64,000 nucleotides of DNA from Aureobasidium sp. EXF-3400 (Eukaryota; Ascomycota; Dothideomycetes; Dothideales; Saccotheciaceae): NCBI GenBank assembly GCA_024195585.1, contig SWBL01000077.1, positions 1 to 64,000 of the forward strand. Reading direction: 5' to 3'. A program made the translations under genes and the position numbers. Below are positions 9,068 through 18,070 of the stretch, piece by piece; the first letter of the stretch is position 1, and the number at the start of each line of letters is the position of its first letter. The notes below the pieces were generated by a model, which did no database searches, was not told the DNA's origin, and worked only from the letters and a program-made list of their open reading frames with translations.

Positions 9068-10873
9068 CTATAGTCCTAAATCGACGATCGGCAGGACAAT
9101 CCTGCTCTCGTATTTGCCACCAACATGAACATGGTGTTTACCGTGGTTCAGCTGCTCAGCCGGTCTCGGTCTGTTGAACTTTTCGAGTTCCGGGTTAAGC
9201 GAGATGTAACCGAAAACCTGCACCGAAAGTGTCTCCCCTGCCTCGAAATGGGTAGCACCTGACCAGATTCCAATCTCCAGTTCAACAAATTCACCCTTGG
9301 GGACACGTTGTTCTTCGTCGTGCGGGTGGAAAGGTATGTGATCGTGAAGTGTCTTGGTGCGATCGATCTTGCGATGTGAAGCTCGCAGCATGCCGACGTT
9401 GCCCTTGAAGTACAGTGCACCGTTGCCGGTCTGTCCTTCGGAGAGATCGTAGGTGGAATCGATCTGCCATCGTTCTTTGGGAATCTGTACGTGGACCAGG
9501 GGATGTCCGTTCTTGTCTAGCTTGCGCAGCTGGACGTAGACATTCATGTCGTCATGGTCGTTACAGGACATGTTGAGGTAGATCTTGGGAGGACCGAGAA
9601 GAGTGGTAGGCTTGTCGAATGTGGTTTCGAACTTGATGCGCTCGCTACCCTCCGAGTCGTACGAGTGCGTAGATTCCGTCTTGACAGGGGAAGGCGAAAG
9701 AGTCTTGTCGCCGAGGTAGTAGGTAGTGTACTTTGTCTCGGGATGAGGGAAGTCGGGCAGTACGATGTTTTCGACCGGGGCTTTGTCGCCGTACTGCAAT
9801 ACAGACCATCTGACTTTCGGAGTTTGCTCCCAATCGTTCTTCTCCTCTTTGAGGTAGCGGTCGAAAAATTTGCGCAACTCGAGGCGAGACTCTTCCACAG
9901 CCCACAGATCGAACCACTCCTGCGTTGCATTCCACTTGATCCACTTGTTCTCGCTGTCAATCTGCATGTAGGCTCGGATGGATCCCATGGTGTGCATTGC
10001 AGCGAAATCGGTTCCGGTGATGAAAGCTGCGCACTTGATCTTCTCAAGGGCTGCACGCTTGTCTTCCCAGTATGCTGATGAGAGAGGATAGCGCGAGTAC
10101 ATTTCCTCGAAATCTTCGTATCCATTTGGGCCTCGCACTGTGAATTTGGTGATGAAATTGTTGTTCGAGATGGAGAAGATTCCGCCCCTGGTGAACTGCT
10201 CACGACCCAGATCCGAGCATCCTTCCCATGGCGCGATAGCCTTCAAACAGGGCGGGTTCTTTGCTGCGATAAAGTATTGCGTGATGGCCAAGTGGGAGTT
10301 TCCGGCCATGCCAACGTTGCCGTTACACCAGTCTTGATGGCCCAGAAATTCTACAACGTCGTAGCCGTCTTGCGCCTCTTGCTCACCCATGATGCAGATG
10401 TAGCCTTCTGAATGACCAGTTCCTCGAGAATCGACATTGGCGACTGCATAACCCCACGCGCAGAAATCCTTGGGATCCACACTTTCGAAAGTCTCGTAAC
10501 CGGAGGTGTCGTCTGGCCTGAGACCGAGCTTCCATGGCAGGTGAACGGCGATACCGGCCATGTTGTACTTCTTGCCATAAGGCCCATAAGCGACGATGCA
10601 TGGAATCTTGCCCTTTGCATCGGCAGGGCGATAGATGTCGGCATAGAGCTTGACTCCATCTCGCATGGGGATCTCAACATCGTTATCACGAATGATGTCG
10701 GATTCTAGCTTTTTGCCATCCAGATCATCCCACTGCTTTTTGCAGTGTCCTTTTTTGAGTAGATCCTGTCGACCGGGATGGAAACCCTCGTAGCTGTTGT
10801 GACCGATGGAAGGCTCGCTGATCGGCTTGAAGGAAATTGGTACAGGGTTGACGCCCTGCCAATCTACACCCAT
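9068..10873 (-). CDS. CocE/S15-family alpha/beta hydrolase
   Basis: An intronless 601-residue protein. The order is an N-terminal VEIPMRDGVKLYADIYRP block, then VDSRGTGHSEG, then the nucleophile elbow GMAGNSHLA with S193. A C-terminal jelly-roll (X-Pro dipeptidyl-peptidase C-terminal domain) starts near the RIKFETTF strand. Relatives hydrolyse esters, peptides or cocaine-like acyl bonds; many fungal members are uncharacterised. Where fungal relatives usually have a histidine after KWLR, this copy reads KWIKWN. The acid residue expected in the GTDF region is also not obvious, so full triad activity is uncertain. The ATG at 10873 begins the conserved protein; the open frame extends upstream only from a GTG codon. 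No signal peptide. It is probably an intracellular hydrolase of the surrounding catabolic region. Confidence 0.87.
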   Translation of the reverse strand: MGVDWQGVNPVPISFKPISEPSIGHNSYEGFHPGRQDLLKKGHCKKQWDDLDGKKLESDIIRDNDVEIPMRDGVKLYADIYRPADAKGKIPCIVAYGPYGKKYNMAGIAVHLPWKLGLRPDDTSGYETFESVDPKDFCAWGYAVANVDSRGTGHSEGYICIMGEQEAQDGYDVVEFLGHQDWCNGNVGMAGNSHLAITQYFIAAKNPPCLKAIAPWEGCSDLGREQFTRGGIFSISNNNFITKFTVRGPNGYEDFEEMYSRYPLSSAYWEDKRAALEKIKCAAFITGTDFAAMHTMGSIRAYMQIDSENKWIKWNATQEWFDLWAVEESRLELRKFFDRYLKEEKNDWEQTPKVRWSVLQYGDKAPVENIVLPDFPHPETKYTTYYLGDKTLSPSPVKTESTHSYDSEGSERIKFETTFDKPTTLLGPPKIYLNMSCNDHDDMNVYVQLRKLDKNGHPLVHVQIPKERWQIDSTYDLSEGQTGNGALYFKGNVGMLRASHRKIDRTKTLHDHIPFHPHDEEQRVPKGEFVELEIGIWSGATHFEAGETLSVQVFGYISLNPELEKFNRPRPAEQLNHGKHHVHVGGKYESRIVLPIVDLGL

Positions 10874-11118
10874 TGTTGATATGTTAGTCCGTCGACGACG
10901 CGAAGAATATGTGTGTGTAGGAGAACGAAAGCGATAGTGATGCCAGGTAAGGAATCGTGCGCATGCTTTGAACAAAGTACTGCGCCCGGGACGCCCACAT
11001 AGGTAGACTGATTGCGGAGAAAACGCTCGGGTAGGTGGGGGAGCTCGGGAACTCGGCCACACTCGGCCCTACCACGATATAGTAATGCTCCGCATTATGT
11101 CCGTACCCCACTCGGTAG

Positions 11119-11175
11119 CTGACCGAGCGACTCGCATCTGACCGAGCGACTCACAGCTGACCAAGCGACTCGCAC
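11119..11175. repeat. Three tandem 19-bp repeats
   Basis: Three head-to-tail imperfect copies of CTGACCGAGCGACTCGCAT begin at 11119, 11138 and 11157. They lie about 250 bases upstream of the hydrolase ATG. Each copy contains a CGA-GCGACTCG core with partial dyad character. They could be regulator binding sites or a small minisatellite. Confidence 0.75.
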
Positions 11176-12689
11176 TATAGGGCTGGGAGGGAGAGGGTTA
11201 GGTGGTCTCTACAGGACGCGGGCAACATGAAATTGTACGGGCGGAAATCGTCTGTGAAGCTGAAGCCTAGCTGGTATTCAACCTTGATGGTCAGTGTTCT
11301 GTTGACGCGCTCGACATCTACACTGTCAGGAAGAACAAAGCTAGAGACGTGGCAACACCGAGATGAGCAGCTCATCACAGAGCTCGTCTGACAGAACGGT
11401 CGCACCGTTGCAGAGCCCGTGATCTGGTGATCAAGGCCGTAGGCTAGAGCAGCGAACAGACAGATCACGATATAGGCTCGTCAAGGCAAGATTGCACAGG
11501 TTCAGCCTCAACGTTATGATCAAGAGTCGATAGAAGGCATAGGCTCGGGTGGAGAGCACTCCAAAGAAACACGTGACTCTTTACCAGTGAGTTCAAGTAG
11601 TAGTCAGCACAGGACACAATGATCAAGCTCGTCAAGCTGAGGAAGTCCTTGGATCGCATTCGCCATATGAGCAACACATTTCCCTTGGCAGCGTTCAGTG
11701 AGGCAGTACGAACCGTGATGCTCAAACGAGAGACGCTTCACCGAAGACTCGTACGACGCGGACTTTTGAGCTCATCCTGAGAAGGGTAGGGTTGGTCTGA
11801 CGACAAGATGGAGCGTTAAAGAGTTATAGAGATGAATGCTGTGATCAAGCCAATAAATTAAGGACATCGTCACTGGTGTTAGAAAACGCAGAGAACATAC
11901 TAGACAAGTATAGCAGATATTCAACGGTAGGCACAGTTAATGTAGAGCGATTAAGGTCGACTGTTCTTGACAGTGCAAGCCGAAACGCACCGGCTCAGGC
12001 TTGAACCTTGGTTTGTGCTGTCATGAACGAAGTGAAAACGCATCAAGGATCAAAACCCAAGATGAACGGATTCGTGAATTTCAAAGCTGCGGTCAATTAA
12101 GAGGTAAGTCGAAAGATGACAGAGACTAGACTTGGTACATTAACAGGAAGACATTTTCCGGAAATGAGGCATTGAAAGTCTTTCAAGAGAGAGCCGAGAC
12201 CATGCAAAGCCGATACCTCACACACGTCGCGTTCGTCCGATCTTCTGTTACCACACGACAGAGGAATCGAAAAGGTGACGAGTCTTAAACGCAGCTTCTT
12301 TTGAAACAGACGAAGACGTAGTCGGAGCAGTGATGGACAGCTTGACGACCAGTGAGTCGGACAGTAATTCACAACAACACAAGACATCAGAGGAAACCAA
12401 TACTCAGTCCGGCAAGTCGTCGCTGGTCTACTTGCCATCCAAAATCTCAACATCTTGTGTCCATATTCCAATGGACTTCGAGGATAGTCCAACAACAAGA
12501 CCTCCCCATCATCCATGTTAGAAATACCTATGACTGCCGGACTCAAGTTACAAAGCTCAAGTACCAAGCTTATATCAAGCAGTAGCCATCTCAATGTTCT
12601 TGAACAGTAAATGCGTTGTTATTAGTTAAGCAGTAATCGTTGACGATCAAAATGAAAATGTCTGAGCTGCCTAAATCATAATCAGCCGA
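11176..12689. other. 1.5 kb without a supported gene
   Basis: Several frames of 60-165 codons occur on both strands. None shows domain motifs, splice-consistent extension or clear codon-like composition. The longest (12097-12594, minus) is a low-complexity Leu/Arg/Ser frame. The stretch may be degraded repeat or long promoter sequence. Confidence 0.5.
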
Positions 12690-14636
12690 CTACCCGATGT
12701 AACGGAATCCTTCAGCCTCATCTGCGTCCTGAGCAGTGTTGGGACGAAGTCCTATCGCTGGCGGTCCTCCCTCTCTCTTGTCACGACGAGCATTCTCCCA
12801 CCTGATCAAGCCCATGTAGATGAAGGTAAAGATCATTCCAGCAGTAGAAAGTGCGACTTCGACAGTCGCTCCACGCGTGTATCGCGGACCTTCCGAAGCA
12901 GGGAAGAGATACCCAGAGCCGATACTAGATGATTATTAGCCTTGAACATACAGTGAAGAAGAAGCCACTTACGCGACAGTCTGTGCAAGGGCGACAGCAA
13001 GAGGCACGGCAACGGCACGTCGAGACTCGCTGCCGGCGTTGTTGGCCGACCAAGTGACAATCAGTGGAGTGCAGACTATATGCCATAATTAATAAAGCAT
13101 TCCATATGCAAGATGACGAACACATACTGTAGTGACCAGTTTCGGCGAGGATCAAAGCCGCAAAGTGAGCGGGCTTGTTGCTTTCGGGAGCACCAAGGAA
13201 AATAGCAAAGCCTACGATCAGGAGCATCCAGCCAAACTGAGTGGGCCAGCCACGATTGCCAAATCTGTCAGAAACCTTTGCTGCGATGATCATGCATACT
13301 GCGGCACTACCATAAGGTGCCAGTGTAGCGATCTGTGCTGTGGCACCTTTGAAACCATTCTCCTGCAGGAGTGTAGGAAGATAAGCGCTTAGGGCAGCTC
13401 CCGTGATCTGCTGACACATGTTGATGAGCATAGCTATGGCTTGTGTCAGTGTGGATTTAACAAGAATGGCACGACTGAACGACTCACGCATGACCTGAGG
13501 CCAACGGTACAAAGCGCCGCGTGCCTGCTTCCAGTTGATCTCCTTGACTTCTGGACCCATGCTCATATAGCGCTCGTACATCACTACCATCGGTTAGCTG
13601 TGCGCCTTGTGAACCGTCTCTTTGATTTAGCTTACAGTAGTCTTTCTCCTCGGCTGTGAACCACTTGCAAGATTGAATGTTGTCTGGGAGCACAATGATG
13701 GCGATGATGGCTATCGCTACTGTGGCACCACCCTCGATCATGAAGAGAATGCGCCATGATTCGAGCTTGACGTGGATGAATGAGACGCCGTAAGCGACGA
13801 TGCCGTTGACGAAACCACTGCATGTTGTCAGCTAAGTCCTGTGCTACAACTAGGAATTTGCCTCACCCTAGTGGAGCCATTGCCAACCAGACAGCAACAC
13901 GGATACCCAGCTTTTCTCTTGCATAGAAGCGTGACAGGAAGACCTGAATCAGTGGGGAGAAACCAGCCTCTGAGGACATGTCAGCGAAGTTTCCCTCGTG
14001 CATTGAATAACATACCTCCAAGGCCGATAAAGAATCGACATGCAAAGGCGCCCGAGTAGTTTTGTACACCAGCGAACGAGGTTGCAGCGATGCCCCAGAG
14101 CAGTGCGCAGAGAGTGAGGACCGAGACCATACGTGTACGCTTGCCTAGCAGAGCAAAAGGGACCACTGCAATGTGTCAACTCAGTCTTTCTGAATGTGGT
14201 TTCCTGTGATACTGACTGAATGGAGCATAGCTGACATAATAGAGCGAACTGAGCAGGGCGTAGGTTTTTCCTTTGGGATCGTGGCCGAGATCCTTCATCA
14301 TACCGAGTGACTTTGCATTTCCCAGGTTCGATTTGTCCAACGACGAGGCAAGATAGACTACAGAACAGTAAGCAACAAAGTCTCCGACTCAGAAGTCAGC
14401 TACGGCACTTACTCAGTGTCAACAGAGGCATCAGAATCAAGTCCATCTATGAGAGTCAGCGTGCAGCTCCTTGAGCAATACCGAAGGCAACGGACCTTGA
14501 GCATGGTTTTCCTCATAAACTTGGGGTCGAACTCTCGGACAACTACTTCTTGTTGCGTGTCCGAGGTCTTCTCCGAGGCATCTTCGATGTAAGCGTGGTC
14601 AAGCTTCTCGACAGCAGACAAGGTTTTGACAGTCAT
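12690..14636 (-). CDS. MFS transporter, ACS/TNA1-like, ten exons
   Basis: Ten exons on the minus strand, in gene order: 14496-14636, 14413-14446, 14217-14357, 14016-14165, 13867-13969, 13636-13817, 13488-13583, 13128-13439, 12973-13075 and 12690-12924. Every junction is GT-AG and keeps frame, giving 498 residues. Markers of the anion:cation symporter family appear in order: DLILMPLLTL in helix 1 and YLASSLDKSNLGNA after it, FFIGLGEAGFSP in helix 4-5, YAREKLGIRVAVW, and FTAEEKDY in the central loop. Twelve membrane helices are expected in the plasma membrane. The substrate is probably a small carboxylate or vitamin-like anion. It diverges from a Zn2Cys6 regulator at 15165, so that regulator is a candidate to control it. 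The intron density is far higher than in neighbouring carriers. Confidence 0.88.
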
Positions 14637-15164
14637 GGCGAATGTTCGAGTTGGAAAAGGTGGCAATGTTGTTGTTCTCTGCGAGCTGTAGAGTCGGCGA
14701 CAGACACGAGATATATGTCTTGGAGGACCGTCTAGCCGTTACCATAGCTTGTGGGTTCATCTGGGGACCCCAGATGTACCGATGTCGAGCGCTTGCACAG
14801 CATGTATCGGACCCGCCCCGATCAAGCACAGATGGTAGTAAGACTTGTTCCGATGACAAGCTCATGCCCCGACAAAGCTTGACGGACTTCTCGGCTTAGC
14901 AACCACCCCCAGACCTCAGGCTATCTCCACGATTCCACATCCTGGGACAGTTCTAAACGGTATGCCGGCAGCCATGTGATCAGCGGGGTAGGACTGAGTT
15001 TGGGAAACGCAAGTCATTGTACGGTAGGAGCTTGCCGATGGTGTCGTGAGAGTGCGGCGTCGGACATTTGTCGTGCGGGGAAGCGCAATCGGACAGGGCT
15101 TCAGAGTGCAAAATCGGGGAAAGTCCGAGCAAAGATTGGGCGACCTTTCCTTCGTCGTCAAGAT

Positions 15165-17027
15165 ATGGCGACCGTCAGACGGAAAGCGTGCGAACGATGT
15201 TGGCGGAGGAAGCAGAAATGCGACAGGCTGCTTCCGACTTGCACAAATTGTGCAGAGGCCAACGCTGCTTGTGCATCGCGAAATCTGACATACACACCCG
15301 CGCCCGATCACGCCGGCCTTGCCATCGAACGCGGCGAGAGCTACATCAGTTCCCTCAAGCGCAAAGTCGACCATTTGCAGACTTTGCAAGCGAACAAAGA
15401 AGCTCGTCTAGAGAATCACAATGTCCATCGCGAATCCATCGCAGAGGGCTCCGTGCCAGAAGAAGACAACAATGAGCCTGCTGCCGCCAGCCAGACCGAC
15501 CAGATGGAGACCCAACATTCGCGCGAGACACTAGATGAAATTGGGAGTCTCGTCCTGACGGCTATGGCAGAGCCCGGCGATCACGACATCATTTCCGCCT
15601 TGTCCACGAGCGCGTTTCTACGAGCTGAGACTGGGGGATTCGCGAGAACCGATGATCCCATCAAGGACTTTCTGGAACAATCGCACTCTGACATTGTCTT
15701 CCCTCATGAGGCCACGGCTCATTTCCTCAACAGATTCCGTTCCGAGTTTGACGCTCGTTATGGCGTCGACTACGACGAGCTGGTAGATGACCACAAGTTA
15801 GTCGTGTTGCGTCACAATGATCGAGAAGCGGTCGAGGGTGAGATGACTTTTTCATTCGCCTTTGTCTACCTCGCTGTTGCCATTGGGATCCTCGTGACAC
15901 CCGAAGCTCGTCACCAGCAAAGCCTTGCTACCAAGTTGCACCACGTTGCTACTCAGTTGATGACCAAGGACGATCTTGATAGATCCCCATTGACGGGACT
16001 GCGGTGCCTTCTCGCACTTACGATATATGCACTTTACAGCAACCATGGAGGATGTCCGTGGCGGCTGGTGAATATGGCAGCTCAACAAGCGGTACTTCTG
16101 GGGATCCACCGTGGCTCGACAGGGGAAGGAGTCCCAAGTGTAAACGCCGCTGGTCGCAGACTCTTCATCTCTTTGTATCTGCTTGAGAGAAGTGTGACAT
16201 CTTCTATGCACCGACCATTTGCTTTGCAGGATGAAGATATCTCGTCGGCATTTTGGCACACGAATGACCATCAGAGTGGGCGATTCAGATCAGAGAGACT
16301 ACACCTTGTCGACCAAGCTCAACTGATATCTTCTATGCAAGGCGAGCTGCTATTCCAGTTCAGCAGTTTTAGGCACTGGGAAGAGACCCTGCCGCTCAAT
16401 TTTGGACATGTTGAGTCCTACAGTGACGAATCAGTGGATGCAAACGGACATCTTCTGCAACTTTCCTGTCGAACTCTGGTCAGAATATCTTTGTCAGACA
16501 TTCGTGGCGTCCGCCATTGCAGGCTACACATGTTCGAGAACGAGGAGAGTCTAGAAGAACAGACCTTGTCACGCGCTCGAACTCTTGCTTGCGTCTTACG
16601 CAAACGTCTTGACGAAGGTACCTTGGTTCCATGCAAACTCGACTTTTACGATTTGCTGAGCGCTTGTGTTGTGTGTTGCTCGACGGTAGAAGGATCAACG
16701 TGCACCGGTCTGCAAAACTTGGTGGAACTGCTGCACCTGACACTGGGTCTGTTCAACGCGTTTGCCCAAGCTTTTGAAGAAGCCAAACTGTTCGGGAAAG
16801 CACTGGAGATGATCATTAGCCTCAAATTTACTGACTCGAATGCGATCGGAATCGGACAAGTTGAGGACGCCCTCGTTCTCTCCATGATCGACACTCCCGG
16901 AAAAGTACCCCGCTTCGTTCGGAACACCCTCCACGACCTTCGAGTTTCGGACATTCAACGGAAATCTGCCGAACCTCCCCAGATGACTCAAGTTACCGTA
17001 CCTACATATACCATTCAGACGATATGA
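15165..17027 (+). CDS. Zn2Cys6 transcription factor with fungal-specific TF domain
   Basis: An intronless frame of 620 residues from the ATG at 15165. The binuclear zinc cluster is at the very N-terminus (C9, C12, C19, C26, C29, C36; C-x2-C-x6-C-x6-C-x2-C-x6-C). A linker and short coiled coil follow (SSLKRKVDHLQTLQ, about residues 59-72). The middle homology region includes the conserved CPWRLVNMAAQQAVLLGIHR stretch. It is a nuclear DNA-binding regulator. It diverges from the ten-exon MFS gene. It is followed without a gap by a D-2-hydroxyacid dehydrogenase frame in the same phase, separated only by one TGA. It probably controls nearby transport and catabolic genes; targets are inference. Confidence 0.93.
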   Translation: MATVRRKACERCWRRKQKCDRLLPTCTNCAEANAACASRNLTYTPAPDHAGLAIERGESYISSLKRKVDHLQTLQANKEARLENHNVHRESIAEGSVPEEDNNEPAAASQTDQMETQHSRETLDEIGSLVLTAMAEPGDHDIISALSTSAFLRAETGGFARTDDPIKDFLEQSHSDIVFPHEATAHFLNRFRSEFDARYGVDYDELVDDHKLVVLRHNDREAVEGEMTFSFAFVYLAVAIGILVTPEARHQQSLATKLHHVATQLMTKDDLDRSPLTGLRCLLALTIYALYSNHGGCPWRLVNMAAQQAVLLGIHRGSTGEGVPSVNAAGRRLFISLYLLERSVTSSMHRPFALQDEDISSAFWHTNDHQSGRFRSERLHLVDQAQLISSMQGELLFQFSSFRHWEETLPLNFGHVESYSDESVDANGHLLQLSCRTLVRISLSDIRGVRHCRLHMFENEESLEEQTLSRARTLACVLRKRLDEGTLVPCKLDFYDLLSACVVCCSTVEGSTCTGLQNLVELLHLTLGLFNAFAQAFEEAKLFGKALEMIISLKFTDSNAIGIGQVEDALVLSMIDTPGKVPRFVRNTLHDLRVSDIQRKSAEPPQMTQVTVPTYTIQTI

Positions 17028-17087
17028 ATGCAAATTCCAATCTCTCAATCTGTCTTCCATCCAGTCCAAGTTTTTACACACACCATC

Positions 17088-18059
17088 ATGGCTCCCTCAA
17101 GAATCGACTCCACCAGCCCCGAGCCTCAACACAACTCGGGCAAACCCACTGTTTACTTGATCGACGAGTACCACCCCGAGGCTGAGAAGCACTGCCATAC
17201 TCTGTTCAACGTCATTGGACCCAAGGATCCAGAAGTCAAGAACTGGAGACAAAATGCTCGTTACATCCTAGTCAAAGGATCATCGGTCACCGCAGAGGAT
17301 GTCGCCCAAGCCAAGAATCTCAGAGCAATCGGCAAGCAGGGCGTCGGTATTGACAAGATTGACGCTGCCGCTTGCAAGGCCGCCGGTATCAAGGTTATCA
17401 ATACGCCCGGTGTCAATGCGACTGCTGTGGCGGAACTCGTTCTCGCACTCACCATGAGTGTAGCTCGAGAAATCCGACCGATCACGCTTAGGCAAGGAGC
17501 CGGTGAAGCGGTGCCAAAAGCCACTTGCTCTGGTCTCATCCTCACAGGTCGTAGCATTGGTCTGCTCGGCATGGGCAATATCAGTCGTCGTGTTGCTGAG
17601 ATTTTCCGCGGCGCTTTTGGCTCGCATATCATCGCATACGATCCCTTTTTGCCTGAGAGCGCATGGTCAGATCTACCCCATCAGCGTGCTACGACCGTCG
17701 ACGAGGTTCTAGCGGCAGATGTTGTATCGATACACGTACCTTTGGTCAAGGAAACTACAAACCTCATTTCGTACCCCCAGCTCGAGCGCATGCAACCGAC
17801 ATCGATTCTTATCAACGCCGCAAGAGGTGGCATCGTCAATGAAGCTGATCTTGCCCGTGCACTTCACGAAGGCTTGATCTGGGGCGCCGGCCTCGACTGT
17901 CATATGCAAGAGCCACCAACCAAGGAGATGTATGCAAAGCTGTGGTCGAGTCCGAGGGTAGTCAGTACACCGCACATTGGAGCAGCGACAGATCAGACAC
18001 AGATGGAGACTGCCAAAGCAGCGGTCGACTTTTTGTTCGAGTTTGCTAAGCAGCAATAG
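17088..18059 (+). CDS. D-isomer 2-hydroxyacid dehydrogenase (SerA-like)
   Basis: A 323-residue NAD(P)-dependent dehydrogenase of the D-3-phosphoglycerate/glyoxylate reductase family. The substrate domain contains GKQGVGIDKID. The Rossmann motif reads GLLGMGNISRR, with Ser where the third Gly usually is. Catalytic residues are the Arg in NAARGGIVNE, the Glu in MQEPP and the His in TPHIGAATD. I prefer the ATG at 17088 (context ATCATGG); an in-frame ATG at 17028 directly follows the regulator's TGA. The reading frame is continuous with the upstream regulator apart from that stop. It converges on the next regulator with only 11 bases between stop codons. It probably reduces or oxidises a 2-keto/2-hydroxy acid in the catabolic route; there is no C-terminal ACT domain as in many serine-pathway enzymes. 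Confidence 0.9.
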   Translation: MAPSRIDSTSPEPQHNSGKPTVYLIDEYHPEAEKHCHTLFNVIGPKDPEVKNWRQNARYILVKGSSVTAEDVAQAKNLRAIGKQGVGIDKIDAAACKAAGIKVINTPGVNATAVAELVLALTMSVAREIRPITLRQGAGEAVPKATCSGLILTGRSIGLLGMGNISRRVAEIFRGAFGSHIIAYDPFLPESAWSDLPHQRATTVDEVLAADVVSIHVPLVKETTNLISYPQLERMQPTSILINAARGGIVNEADLARALHEGLIWGAGLDCHMQEPPTKEMYAKLWSSPRVVSTPHIGAATDQTQMETAKAAVDFLFEFAKQQ

Positions 18060-18070
18060 TATTTTCTAGT

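Noticed and set aside
10884..11111. Upstream extension of the CocE-like protein to 11062
   Set aside because: The extension starts at GTG, is Ser/Arg-rich and unconserved. The ATG at 10873 begins the family sequence.
12097..12594. 165-codon minus-strand frame
   Set aside because: Low-complexity Leu/Arg/Ser composition, no domain, no splice-consistent extension and no family resemblance.
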